From Burkholderia sp052045245 (GTDB lineage: Bacteria > Pseudomonadota > Gammaproteobacteria > Burkholderiales > Burkholderiaceae), in assembly GCF_052045245.1 (NCBI RefSeq), contig NZ_JBQEON010000002.1, forward strand, positions 62,001-126,000: a stretch of 64,000 nucleotides of DNA. Reading direction: 5' to 3'. Positions 34,892 through 43,804 of the stretch are shown in pieces. The notes under the pieces were generated by a model. It searched no databases. It worked only from the letters and a program-made list of their open reading frames with translations, and was not told the origin of the DNA. Both the position numbers and the translations under genes were made by a program. The first letter of the stretch is position 1; each line of letters opens with the position of its first letter.

Positions 34892-36130
34892 ATGAGACTT
34901 CGTGCGAGCCGACTGCTGCTTGCCCTGACGACTGCCGCGGCGTTTGCCGCGGGCACGGCCGACGCGGGCACGCTCAAGGTGAACGTCGCCGCGCGCGGCA
35001 ACCAGCGCGCGACGTGGCAGGCCGCATTCGACCAGTTCCACAAGGTGAATCCGGATATCGACCTGAAGGTCAGCTACGTCGGCGAGGAGGCGTACAAGGT
35101 GCAGATGTCCGGCTGGCTCGCGACCGATCCGCCCGACGTGCTGAGCTGGAACAACGGCGAGCGGCTCGCGTATTTCGCGAAGCGCGGGCTGATCGAGGAC
35201 CTGAGCGCGGACTGGCGGAAGAACGGCTGGAACGATACCTATGCGGCGGTGAAGCAGTCGTCGACCTACGGCGGCAAGCTCTACAGTTTGCCGCTCGGTT
35301 ATGACGCGTACGGGTTGTTCTATCGCAAGGACCTGTTCGAGAAGGCCGGCATTCACGGCGAGCCGGCCGACTGGACGCAGTTTCTCGACGCGTGCCGCAA
35401 GCTGAAGGCGGCCGGCATCGCGCCGATCGCGGTGGCCGCGCGCGATGCGTGGACGCTCGCCGCGTGGTTCGACTATCTCGACCTGCGGATCAACGGCTAC
35501 GCGTTTCACCAGAAGCTGATGGCCGGCGACGTCGCCTACACCGATCCGCGCGTGCGGGCGGTGTACGCGGCCTGGAAGAAGCTGATCGACGACAAGTATT
35601 TCATCGACAACGCGCTGTCCTACGACGTCGATTCGCTGAGCCCGCTGATCGTCAACGGCCAGGCCGCGATGACGCTGATGGGCACCTGGTATTCGGCGGG
35701 CCTGCTGAGCGCGACGCGCAACCCGATCAGCTTCTTCCGTTTCCCGGTGATCGACGCATCGGTGCCGCTTGCCGAGGATGGCCCGGTCAACGTGCTGATC
35801 GTTCCGGCGAAAGCACACAACAAGGCCGATGCGCGGCGCTTCCTCGCGTTCATGGGGCAGCCGGCGGTGAGCGGCGAGTTCGCGAAGGGGATGGGGCAGC
35901 TGCCGTCGAACAACAAGGCGCCGGAGCCGCAGGATCCGATCTCGAGGATCGGCTTCCACACGCTCGCGACGACACCGGGCGGCATCGCGCAGTTCTACGA
36001 CCGCGACATGACGAAGGAAATGGCGGACGAGGGGATGAAGGCGATGCAGCAGTTCCTGTCCGATCCGACGCAACTCGACGCGATCCTGCAGCGCCTCGAG
36101 CAAACCCGCAAGCGCATCTACCGGAAGTAG
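34892..36130 (+). CDS. Extracellular sugar-binding protein (ABC, CUT1)
   Basis: Protein of 412 residues with a signal peptide (RLLLALTTAAAFAAGTADA) and the family 1 binding-protein fold: QAAFDQFHKVNPDIDLKVSY at the start of lobe 1, DPPDVLSWNNGERLAYFAKR, and GYDAYGLFYRKDLFEKAGI. Probably binds galacto-oligosaccharides released by the GH53 enzyme, inferred from operon content. AGGAGACAACG precedes the ATG at 34892. It ends before a 119-bp gap containing a GC-rich inverted repeat, the usual place for mRNA processing that raises binding-protein levels above the permeases. Confidence 0.9.
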   Translation: MRLRASRLLLALTTAAAFAAGTADAGTLKVNVAARGNQRATWQAAFDQFHKVNPDIDLKVSYVGEEAYKVQMSGWLATDPPDVLSWNNGERLAYFAKRGLIEDLSADWRKNGWNDTYAAVKQSSTYGGKLYSLPLGYDAYGLFYRKDLFEKAGIHGEPADWTQFLDACRKLKAAGIAPIAVAARDAWTLAAWFDYLDLRINGYAFHQKLMAGDVAYTDPRVRAVYAAWKKLIDDKYFIDNALSYDVDSLSPLIVNGQAAMTLMGTWYSAGLLSATRNPISFFRFPVIDASVPLAEDGPVNVLIVPAKAHNKADARRFLAFMGQPAVSGEFAKGMGQLPSNNKAPEPQDPISRIGFHTLATTPGGIAQFYDRDMTKEMADEGMKAMQQFLSDPTQLDAILQRLEQTRKRIYRK

Positions 36131-36249
36131 CGCGCCGCGCGGCCGGGCCGGCGCGTCGTTGTCGCGGTCATGCCCGTCATGCCCGCTACGTTTGCCCGGT
36201 TCGTTTGGTTCGTTTGGTTCGTCACGCCCGTTTCGTCGAAGGTCATCTC
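36131..36249 (+). repeat. Gap with GC-rich dyad and short tandem repeats
   Basis: Between binding protein and permease: a dyad CGCGCC (36131-36136) with GGCGCG (36150-36155), then GTCATGCCC twice in tandem (36167-36184) and GGTTCGTTT in 2.8 tandem copies (36198-36222). The dyad could stabilise the upstream message; the tandem copies have no evident role and could vary in number. Confidence 0.55.
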
Positions 36250-37167
36250 ATGTCAACCAGCCTGTCCGAAAGCGTCGCGCGCCGCGACGCCGGCGCGCGG
36301 CGGCCGGAACGCGCGTCACTCGCGCGCCGCCGCAACCGCGCGGCCCTGTGGTTCGTGCTGCCCGGTTTCGCGCTGTTCACCGTGTTCGTGCTGTATCCGA
36401 TCGTCAGCAGCATCTGGCTGAGCTTCCATCACTGGGACGGGATGACGCCGATGACGTTCGCCGGGCTCGACAACTATCGCGAGCTGCTGGCGTCCGACAC
36501 GTTCTACGTCGCGCTGAGGAACAACGTGCTGTGGCTCGTGCTGTTCCTCGCCGCGCCGCCGCTCGGCCTCGCGCTCGCGCTGTACCTGAACCAGAACGTG
36601 TTCGGGATCCGGCTCGTGAAGTCGCTGTTCTTTGCACCGTTCGTGCTGCCGGGCGTCGTGGTCGGCCTGGTGTTCTCGTGGTTCTACGATCCGACCTTCG
36701 GGCTGCTGAAGCTGATCGTCGGGCACGGGATTCCGGTGCTCGGCGATCCGCGCCATGCGACCTACGGCGTGATCGTCGCCGCGCTGTGGCCGCAGATCCC
36801 GTTTTGCATGATCCTGTACCTGACCGGGCTGACCGGCATCAACGGCGAGATCGTCGAGGCGGCGCGGATGGAAGGCGCGCGCGGCTTCATGCTGCTGTGG
36901 CACGTGATCCTGCCGCAGTTGCGCCCCGCGACCTTCATGGCCGTCGTGCTGACCGTGATCGGCGCGCTGCGCAGCTTCGACCTGATCTCGGTGATGACGG
37001 GCGGCGGCCCGTTCGACAGCTCGACCGTGCTCGCGTACTTCATGGTCGACCAGGCGATCAAGTACTACCGCGAAGGCTATTCGGCCGCGATCGCGGTCGT
37101 GCTGTTCGCGATCATGCTCGTCTATATCGTGTGGCAACTGCGCAAGCTGGTGCGCGTCGAATCGTAA
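36250..37167 (+). CDS. Sugar ABC permease (MalF type)
   Basis: Protein of 305 residues with six membrane segments, beginning after a basic, cytoplasmic N-terminus. The EAA loop that docks on the ATPase is EIVEAARMEGARGFMLLWHV with the following ILPQLRP, in full agreement with CUT1 permeases. AAGG stands upstream of the ATG at 36250. The next permease follows after 10 bp. Substrate by context is a galactan-derived oligosaccharide. Confidence 0.92.
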   Translation: MSTSLSESVARRDAGARRPERASLARRRNRAALWFVLPGFALFTVFVLYPIVSSIWLSFHHWDGMTPMTFAGLDNYRELLASDTFYVALRNNVLWLVLFLAAPPLGLALALYLNQNVFGIRLVKSLFFAPFVLPGVVVGLVFSWFYDPTFGLLKLIVGHGIPVLGDPRHATYGVIVAALWPQIPFCMILYLTGLTGINGEIVEAARMEGARGFMLLWHVILPQLRPATFMAVVLTVIGALRSFDLISVMTGGGPFDSSTVLAYFMVDQAIKYYREGYSAAIAVVLFAIMLVYIVWQLRKLVRVES

Positions 37168-37177
37168 GGATAACAAC

Positions 37178-38029
37178 ATGTATCCGATGCCCGTGTCCCG
37201 CTGGGGACGCCCCGCCCGCGTTCTGTACCGGCTGTCGCTGCCGTGCGCGCTCGCGCTGTGGCTCGTGCCGCTGCTCGCGGTGCTCGTCACGTCGATCCGC
37301 TCGACCGACGAGATCATGGCCGGCCACTACTGGGACTGGCCGAAGCAGTTCGCGCTGCTCGACAACTACGGCGCCGCGCTCACGCAGACGCCGATGCTCC
37401 ATTACTTCGCGAACAGCATCCTGATCACGGTGCCGTCGGTCGCGGCGTCGATCCTGCTCGCGTCGCTCGCGGGGCACGCGCTCGCGAACTACCGGTTCCG
37501 CGGCAACCTCGTGCTGCTCGGGCTGTTCGTCGCCGGCAACTTCGTGCCGATCCAGATCCTGATGATCCCGGTGCGACAGATCATGCTTGGCGTCGGCCTC
37601 TATAACACCGTGTGGGCGCTCGTGCTGTTCCATACGGCGTTCCAGACCGGCTTCTGCACGCTGTTCCTGCGCAACTTCATCCGCGAGCTGCCGTTCGAGC
37701 TGATCGAGGCCGCGCGTGTCGAAGGCGCGTCCGAGTGGGCGATCTACTGGCGCGTCGTGCTGCCGCTCGTGCGGCCGGCGCTCGCCGCGCTCGCGATCCT
37801 CGTGTTCACGTTCGTGTGGAACGACTACTTCTGGGCGCTGTGCCTCACGCAGGGCGACGACGCGGCGCCGATCACCGTCGGCGTCGCCGCGCTCAAGGGG
37901 CAGTGGACGACCGCCTGGAACATCGTGTCGGCCGGCTCGGTGCTCGCCGCGCTGCCGTCGGTGCTGATGTTCTTCGCGATGCAGAAACACTTCGTCGCGG
38001 GCCTCACGTTCGGCGCGACCAAGGGCTGA
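37178..38029 (+). CDS. Sugar ABC permease (MalG type)
   Basis: Protein of 283 residues, six membrane segments, with the EAA loop ELIEAARVEGASEWAIYWRV followed by VLPLVRP, and the MalG-like opening LWLVPLLAVLVTSIRSTDEI. AAGGATAACAAC precedes the start. Ten bp from the first permease and 36 bp before the beta-galactosidase, so the importer and the intracellular hydrolase are made together. Confidence 0.92.
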   Translation: MYPMPVSRWGRPARVLYRLSLPCALALWLVPLLAVLVTSIRSTDEIMAGHYWDWPKQFALLDNYGAALTQTPMLHYFANSILITVPSVAASILLASLAGHALANYRFRGNLVLLGLFVAGNFVPIQILMIPVRQIMLGVGLYNTVWALVLFHTAFQTGFCTLFLRNFIRELPFELIEAARVEGASEWAIYWRVVLPLVRPALAALAILVFTFVWNDYFWALCLTQGDDAAPITVGVAALKGQWTTAWNIVSAGSVLAALPSVLMFFAMQKHFVAGLTFGATKG

Positions 38030-38065
38030 CCCGTCCCGTCTTCTTTCTTCTGCAAGGAACTCACG

Positions 38066-40036
38066 ATGCACCTCGGCGTTTGCTATTACCCCGAACACTG
38101 GCCGCGCGAACAGTGGGACCGCGATGCGCGGCGAATGGCCGAACTGGGCCTGACCCGCGTGCGGATCGCCGAATTCGCGTGGAGCCGGATGGAGCCGGAG
38201 CCCGGCCGCTACGACTGGGCGTGGCTCGACGACGCGATCGACACGCTCGCGAGCCGGCAGTTGAAGATCGTGCTCGGCACGCCGACCGCCGCGCCGCCGA
38301 AATGGCTCGTCGATCGCCATCCGGAGATTTTGCCGGTCGGCGCGGACGGCGCGGCGTGGCAGTTCGGTTCGCGTCGCCATTACGACATCGCGAGCCCCGT
38401 GTATCGCGAGCACTGCGTGCGCATCGTCGACGCGATGGCGCGGCGCTACGGCGCGCATCCGGCGGTGATCGCATGGCAGACCGACAACGAGCTCGGCTGC
38501 CACAACACGCTGCCGAGCTACACGCGCGCGGCGCTCGAAGGCTTTCGGGCGTGGCTCGCCGTGCGCTACGGCGAGATCGGCGCGCTGAACCGTGCGTGGG
38601 GCAACGTGTTCTGGAGCATGGAGTATCGCCGCTTCGACGAGATCGAACTGCCGCGCCATACGCCGACCGATGCGAACCCCGCGCATCTGCTGGACTTCCG
38701 GCGCTATCAGTCGGACGAGGTCGCGCGGTTTCATGCGGTGCAGGTCGACGCGATCCGGCCGCACGCGCCGGGCCGCGACGTGCTGCACAATTTCATGGGC
38801 TTTTTCAGCGAGTTCGATCACTACGCATTCGCGCGCGGCGGCCTCGACGTCGCCGCGTGGGACAGCTATCCGGTGCCGCGCACCGAAGTGCTGCCGCTCG
38901 ACGAAGCGGACAAGCGGCGCTGGGCCCGCATCGGGCATCCCGATGTGTCGGCGTTCTCGCACGACCTGTATCGCGGCGTCGGCAACGGCCGGATGTGGGT
39001 GATGGAGCAACAGGCGGGGCCCGTCAACTGGGGGCCTTACAACCCGGTGCCGCACGCCGGCGCGGTGCGATTGTGGACCTGGGAAGCGTTCGCGCATGGT
39101 GCGGAACTCGTGTCGTATTTCCGCTGGCGGCAGTATCCGCATGCGCAGGAGCAACTGCACTCGGGGCTCAACGCGCCGGACGACCGGCTGTCGCCGGGCG
39201 GTCATGAAGTGGCGCGTGTCGCGCGCGAGCTGGCCGTGCTGGATCCCGCGCTGGTCGCCGCCGAGCGCGGGGCGGCCCAGGTTGCGCTGCTGTTCGATTA
39301 CGCGGCCGACTGGATGATCCGGATTCAGCCGCACGGCGCCGGTTTCGATTATCAGCAGCATGCGTTCGACTGGTATCGCGCCCTGCGCGAACTGGGGCTC
39401 GACGTCGACATCGTCGCGGCCGATGCCGACGTGTCGCGTTATGCGCTCGTCGTCGCGCCGACACTGCCGGTCGTGCCGGATCGCGTCGTCGCGCAAGTCG
39501 CGCAGGGGGCCGCGCAGTGGTTGTTCGGGCCGCGCACGGGCTCCCGCACCGAGGACTTCGCGATCGTGCCGGGCCTCGCGCCGGGCAAGCTGCGCGACGT
39601 GCTGCCGATGCGGATCGGGCAGGTCGAGTCGCTGCGGCCGTCGCTCGCGCCGCGCGTCGCGTTCGACGGTGTCGACGGCCATGCGCTGAAATGGCGCGAT
39701 CACGTCGATCTCGCATCGGCGACCGGCATCGACGTGCTCGCCGCGTGCGACGACGGCGTGCCTGCGCTCGTGCGGCGTGGCAACGTGACGATGGCGACCG
39801 CCTGCTTCGATCGCACGCTGTTGCGCGCGATCGTGGGCCGCTGCGCGCGCGATGCCGGCCTGCCGGTGCGCGCGCTGCCGGACGGTGTGCGGTTGCGTCG
39901 GCGCGGGCGTGTCGTGTTCGCGTTCAACTACGGCGATGTGCCGTGCACGCTGCCCGCGCCGGACGGCGCGCGCTTCGTGCTCGGCGGCCCCGAACTCGGC
40001 GCGGTCGATGTCGCCGCATGGGTCGAGCCGGACTGA
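38066..40036 (+). CDS. Beta-galactosidase, glycoside hydrolase family 42
   Basis: Protein of 656 residues without a signal peptide, therefore cytoplasmic. Opens with the GH42 block LGVCYYPEHWPREQWDRDA. Acid/base E142 lies in WQTDNELGCHN and nucleophile E314 in VMEQQAGPVNWGP, the positions expected for the family; beta-galactosidase trimerisation and C-terminal domains follow. It would split imported galacto-oligosaccharides to galactose. AAGGAACTCACG precedes the ATG. It stands directly after the importer and 4 bp before the MFS gene. Confidence 0.93.
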   Translation: MHLGVCYYPEHWPREQWDRDARRMAELGLTRVRIAEFAWSRMEPEPGRYDWAWLDDAIDTLASRQLKIVLGTPTAAPPKWLVDRHPEILPVGADGAAWQFGSRRHYDIASPVYREHCVRIVDAMARRYGAHPAVIAWQTDNELGCHNTLPSYTRAALEGFRAWLAVRYGEIGALNRAWGNVFWSMEYRRFDEIELPRHTPTDANPAHLLDFRRYQSDEVARFHAVQVDAIRPHAPGRDVLHNFMGFFSEFDHYAFARGGLDVAAWDSYPVPRTEVLPLDEADKRRWARIGHPDVSAFSHDLYRGVGNGRMWVMEQQAGPVNWGPYNPVPHAGAVRLWTWEAFAHGAELVSYFRWRQYPHAQEQLHSGLNAPDDRLSPGGHEVARVARELAVLDPALVAAERGAAQVALLFDYAADWMIRIQPHGAGFDYQQHAFDWYRALRELGLDVDIVAADADVSRYALVVAPTLPVVPDRVVAQVAQGAAQWLFGPRTGSRTEDFAIVPGLAPGKLRDVLPMRIGQVESLRPSLAPRVAFDGVDGHALKWRDHVDLASATGIDVLAACDDGVPALVRRGNVTMATACFDRTLLRAIVGRCARDAGLPVRALPDGVRLRRRGRVVFAFNYGDVPCTLPAPDGARFVLGGPELGAVDVAAWVEPD

Positions 40037-40040
40037 CGCG

Positions 40041-41321
40041 ATGCAGTCGCTGCGGTCGTTGCGGTTGCATGTCGCGCGCGTCGCGGGCATCGCGCATTTC
40101 GTGCCGCTGTCCGCCGCGGCGCTGATGCTCGGCGTCGCGATGTCCTTCACGGCGCCGTACCTGTCGCTGTTCGGCGTGGCAGCCACGGGGATGTCGCCGT
40201 TCGTCGCGGGCCTCTTCATGACGCTGATCGCGGCGAGCGGCGTCGTCGCCAGCACGTGGGCCGGACGCTGGTCGGATCGTCGCGACCGGCATCGGCCGCT
40301 GCTCGTCGTGTCGCTGGCCGCCGCCGCGCTCGGTTTCGCGCTGCTGTGCGTGCTGCGCGCGCACGGGCCGGTGATCGCGGTCGGCACGATCCTGCTCGGT
40401 GCGGGCGCCGTGTCGCTGTCGCAGATCTTCTCGTTCGCGCGCGCCGTGCTGCCGGTCGACGACGACGCGCAGCGCGAGCTCGCATCGGCCGCGCTGCGCA
40501 CGATGCTGTCGGTCGCATGGGTGTTCGGTCCCGCGCTCGGTGCGCTGATTCTCGCGCAGACCGGCTTTACCGGGCTCTTTCTCGCGGCGTCCGCGGGCTT
40601 CGTCGCGTGCGCGGCGATCGTCGCGCGGATTCCGGAACCGGCGCCGCGGCCTGCGGCGGTTCCGGCGCGCAGGGCCGATCGCGCGGCGACGCCGCGGGAC
40701 GATGCGCCGGTGGCGGTCGTCGTCGCACCGCGCGCGACCGTGCGGCGAACCCTCGTCGCGCTCACGCTGATGGGGCTCGCGGCGAACGCGACGATGATCG
40801 TGCTGCCGCTCTACATCGTGCGCGCGCTCGGCGGCACGCCGGCGAACGTGTCGGCCGCGCTGGGCCTGGCCGCGCTGCTCGAGATTCCGATGATGCTGTG
40901 GCTCGGCATCCGCTCGACGCGGCTCGACAAGGCACGCTGGCTGAGCGCGTGCGCGGTCGTGCACGCGACGTATTTCATCGGGCTCGCGGCGGTGACGCGG
41001 GTGGACATGATCCTGCCGCTGCAACTGCTGAGCGCCGCCGTGGTCGCGATCACGTCGTGCCTAGGGATGACGCGCGTAGTTGACCTGATGCCCACGCGCC
41101 CCGGCACCGCGACCGCGATGTTCTTCAGCACCGCACGCGTCGGTTCGATCGCGTCGGGCGTGCTGTCGGGCGCGTGCGTCGACCTGTTCGGCTATCGCGC
41201 GACATTCGCCGGGTGTGGCGCGCTCGCGCTCGTTGCGTTCGCGCTGCTCGTCCGGGATGCGCGCGGAGAGCGGGGCGGCACCCACGCGCCTGCGCGGCGG
41301 CGCTTCGATGCACCGCACTGA
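40041..41321 (+). CDS. MFS sugar transporter, SET (sugar efflux) family
   Basis: Protein of 426 residues with twelve predicted membrane helices and a central cytoplasmic loop of about 50 residues. The region after helix 2 (TWAGRWSDRRDRHRPLLVV) is the MFS motif A, and overall it looks like the SetA/SetB sugar-efflux branch. ATG 4 bp after the GH42 stop; no separate promoter is likely. A sugar exporter in a galactan-import operon suggests overflow relief for galactose or lactose-like sugars; an import role cannot be excluded. Confidence 0.82.
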   Translation: MQSLRSLRLHVARVAGIAHFVPLSAAALMLGVAMSFTAPYLSLFGVAATGMSPFVAGLFMTLIAASGVVASTWAGRWSDRRDRHRPLLVVSLAAAALGFALLCVLRAHGPVIAVGTILLGAGAVSLSQIFSFARAVLPVDDDAQRELASAALRTMLSVAWVFGPALGALILAQTGFTGLFLAASAGFVACAAIVARIPEPAPRPAAVPARRADRAATPRDDAPVAVVVAPRATVRRTLVALTLMGLAANATMIVLPLYIVRALGGTPANVSAALGLAALLEIPMMLWLGIRSTRLDKARWLSACAVVHATYFIGLAAVTRVDMILPLQLLSAAVVAITSCLGMTRVVDLMPTRPGTATAMFFSTARVGSIASGVLSGACVDLFGYRATFAGCGALALVAFALLVRDARGERGGTHAPARRRFDAPH

Positions 41322-41364
41322 CGCGCGATGCGCCGATGCGGTGACACCGCGATGCCGTGATGCG

Positions 41365-42537
41365 TTACCGCTGACGGTACGCGTCGAGCGACGGCAGCGC
41401 GTTACCGTGGAAGTCGAACCACGTATTGTTGTCCCACTGATCGCCCGCACCGACCTTCCAGCCGACACCCGGCGTCGGGATCCATTCCGGCTCCCACCAG
41501 AACACGCCCTTGCCGCGATTGCCCGGCACGCCCTTCACGATATCGACGACCGCCGCGACGAATTGCGCCTGGCCGGCCGGCGACGGCGCAAACGCGGTCG
41601 AGCCCGTGTTCGTCATCGCGTTCGGTTCCGAATCGCCGTCGCTGGTGGTCCACGGATACGCGGTCTCGACGACGATCAGCTCCTTGTCGTAGCGCACCGC
41701 GAGGTCGTTCGCGTTATTGCGCAGGTCGTCGAGCGAGCCTTGCCACTGCGGGTAATACGACAGGCCGATCACGTCGAACGCAACGCCCCGCTGCGTCGCG
41801 CTGTCGAACCACCAGCGGCTTTTCGCGTTGTCGCCGCCGCTGTCGACGTGCAGCATCACCTTGATGCGCGGATCGACGGCCTTCACCGCGTCGCGGCCCG
41901 TCTTCAGCAGTTGCGCGAGGTTGTCCCACTGGTCGTAGCGGCCGAGCGGCCACAGCATGCCGCCGGTGATCTCGTTGCCGATCTGCACCCACTCGGGCCG
42001 CACGCCGGCGCGCTGCAACTGGCGTAGCACGTCGGTCGTATAGGCCGACAGCAGTGCGCAGGTATCGGCGAGATTCTTGCCGGCCCACGCATGCGGCGGG
42101 TATTGCTTGCCGGGGTCGGCCCACCAGTCGCTGTAGTGGAAATCGATCAGGATGCGCATCCCGAGCGCGGCCGCCCGCTTCGCGAGGGCCACGACGTGGG
42201 CGGCATTGTTGTAGCCGGCCGCATCGCTCTGGTTCGCGGGGAAGAAATCCGGATTGCCGGGATCGTTCCAGACCTTGATGCGGATCGAATCGACGCCGTG
42301 CGCATGCAGGATCTTCAGGCAGTCGCGCGCGTGTCCGCGGTCGAAGAACTGCGCGCCGTGCGCCTCGAGCTCCGGCAGCGTCGACACGTCGGCGCCCATC
42401 GCGAGCGGGGCGCCACCCGCGGCGTGTGCGACGCGTTGCGTGCTGCCTTGCGCGACGGCCGGCAACGTGCCGGCCAGGTCCACGCAGGCGAGCGCCGCGG
42501 TCGAGACACTCCAGCGCAACATCGATCGTCTGTCCAT
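41365..42537 (-). CDS. ganB: Arabinogalactan endo-beta-1,4-galactanase, GH53
   Basis: Protein of 390 residues. N-terminus MDRRSMLRWS followed by a hydrophobic run resembles a twin-arginine type export signal. GH53 motifs: GADVSTLPELEAHGAQFFD, DSIRIKVWNDPG, DFHYSDWWADPGKQ, acid/base E189 in VQIGNEITGGM and nucleophile E291 in VVETAYPW. Cuts type I (arabino)galactan into galacto-oligosaccharides for the importer encoded at 33675-38029. The start at 42537 was preferred because GGAGG lies 6 bases before it, while for the ATG at 42543 that site has no spacer. A LacI-type palindrome lies 51 bp upstream. Confidence 0.93.
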   Translation of the reverse strand: MDRRSMLRWSVSTAALACVDLAGTLPAVAQGSTQRVAHAAGGAPLAMGADVSTLPELEAHGAQFFDRGHARDCLKILHAHGVDSIRIKVWNDPGNPDFFPANQSDAAGYNNAAHVVALAKRAAALGMRILIDFHYSDWWADPGKQYPPHAWAGKNLADTCALLSAYTTDVLRQLQRAGVRPEWVQIGNEITGGMLWPLGRYDQWDNLAQLLKTGRDAVKAVDPRIKVMLHVDSGGDNAKSRWWFDSATQRGVAFDVIGLSYYPQWQGSLDDLRNNANDLAVRYDKELIVVETAYPWTTSDGDSEPNAMTNTGSTAFAPSPAGQAQFVAAVVDIVKGVPGNRGKGVFWWEPEWIPTPGVGWKVGAGDQWDNNTWFDFHGNALPSLDAYRQR

Positions 42538-42588
42538 CGTCATCCTCCAGGGTTGGCCCGGTCGATCGCGGGATCGCGGGCGCGTTGG

Positions 42589-42602
42589 TTTAAGCGCTTA
42601 AA
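42589..42602. promoter_or_regulatory. LacI-type operator in front of the galactanase gene
   Basis: Perfect 14-bp palindrome TTTAAGCGCTTAAA, 51 bp upstream of the minus-strand ganB start. Extended on one side by TTT, it matches the site at 33617-33636 almost completely. In this GC-rich genome two copies in one neighbourhood, each before a galactan gene, are unlikely to be accidental. Confidence 0.82.
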
Positions 42603-42688
42603 TTTCGGCGCCGACATGAAGCCGGATCGAGCGTATCGCACGTGCCGATGCAGACGCAAAGAACGCGTGCGGTGCCTACTATCTGGCG

Positions 42689-43777
42689 CTAGCCGCGCAC
42701 CCCGACCCGATACCGCGTCGTCTGCCGATAGGTGTCGCCCGGATGGAGGATGGTTTCGTCGCGCAACGCGTCCATGTTGACCTGGTTCGGAAAGCACCCC
42801 GCTTCGACGCACAGCGCCGCATGCCGCACGCACGACCCACCGCCGCTCACGCGCACGCCATCCAGATAGTTGCCCGTATAGAGCTGCAGCCCGCGCTGGT
42901 CGGTCGCCACGGCGAGCTCCCGGCCGCTTTCCGGATCGTAGATCGATGCGACGGACCGCACGCCACGCTGGGGATCGCGCAGCACGTAGCAGTGATCGAA
43001 GCCGCGTCCGCGCACGAGCTGCGCATGCGGCCAGTCGAGGCGGGCGCCGATCGGCGCGCTCTGCCGGAAATCGAACGCGGTGCCCGTCACGTCGGCCGTG
43101 CCGGTCGGGATCAGCGCGTCGTCGACTTCGACGAAGGCATCGGCGTCGATCTGCAGCAGATGGCCGCGCACGTCGCTGCCCGCGCGCCCGCTGAGGTTGA
43201 AATAGCTGTGATTGGTGAGGTTCAGCGGCGTCGGCGCATCGGTCACGCCGGCATAGTCGATCGTCAACGTGCCGTCGTCGTCGAGCGTGTAACGCACCTG
43301 CACGCTCACGTTGCCGGGAAAGCCCGCATCGCCTTCCGGTGAGTCGAGCCGCAGCGTCAGACCGCCGCGGTCGTCGATCACGTCCCAGCGCGCACGATGA
43401 AAGCCGCTCGCGCCGCCGTGCAGCAGGTTGCCGTTCTCGTTGCGGTCGAGCGGGTAGTCGACGCCGTCGAGCGTGAAGCGCGCACCGGCGATCCGGTTCG
43501 CCCAGCGGCCGACCGTCGCGCCGAGATACGCGCCCGACTCGACGTACTCGGCCGGCGTGTCGTGGGCCAGCACGATATCGGCGAAGCGTCCGGTGCGGTC
43601 GGGCGCGAGCCACGACACGACGGTCGCGCCGAGATCGCTGACGACGACGCGCATCCCGTGCGCGTTGCGCAGCGTGTAGCGCCGCACCGGATCGCCGCCG
43701 GGCAGCGTGCCCCACGGCTCGGACGGAATGCGGGCGACGTCGGACGTCGGACGGGAAGTGTCGGTATCGATACGCAT
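42689..43777 (-). CDS. galM: Galactose mutarotase (aldose 1-epimerase)
   Basis: Protein of 362 residues of the GalM family: LGATVVSWLAPD, GATVGRWANRIAGARF, the catalytic-His motif LTNHSYFNLSG, and GFDHCYVL toward the end. It interconverts the alpha and beta anomers of galactose (and related aldoses) so that beta-galactose released by GH42 can enter the Leloir pathway. No signal peptide. It lies between the galactanase and xylR on the same strand, separated from xylR by 27 bp, so it may be co-transcribed with xylR. Confidence 0.9.
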   Translation of the reverse strand: MRIDTDTSRPTSDVARIPSEPWGTLPGGDPVRRYTLRNAHGMRVVVSDLGATVVSWLAPDRTGRFADIVLAHDTPAEYVESGAYLGATVGRWANRIAGARFTLDGVDYPLDRNENGNLLHGGASGFHRARWDVIDDRGGLTLRLDSPEGDAGFPGNVSVQVRYTLDDDGTLTIDYAGVTDAPTPLNLTNHSYFNLSGRAGSDVRGHLLQIDADAFVEVDDALIPTGTADVTGTAFDFRQSAPIGARLDWPHAQLVRGRGFDHCYVLRDPQRGVRSVASIYDPESGRELAVATDQRGLQLYTGNYLDGVRVSGGGSCVRHAALCVEAGCFPNQVNMDALRDETILHPGDTYRQTTRYRVGVRG

Positions 43778-43804
43778 GAGTGGGTTCGCTCGTGGGCGGT
43801 GAAT

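Noticed and set aside
37112..40765. Antisense frame of about 1,200 codons opposite the permease and GH42 genes
   Set aside because: Composition is Arg/His/Ala low complexity without motif; the sense-strand genes carry all family residues.
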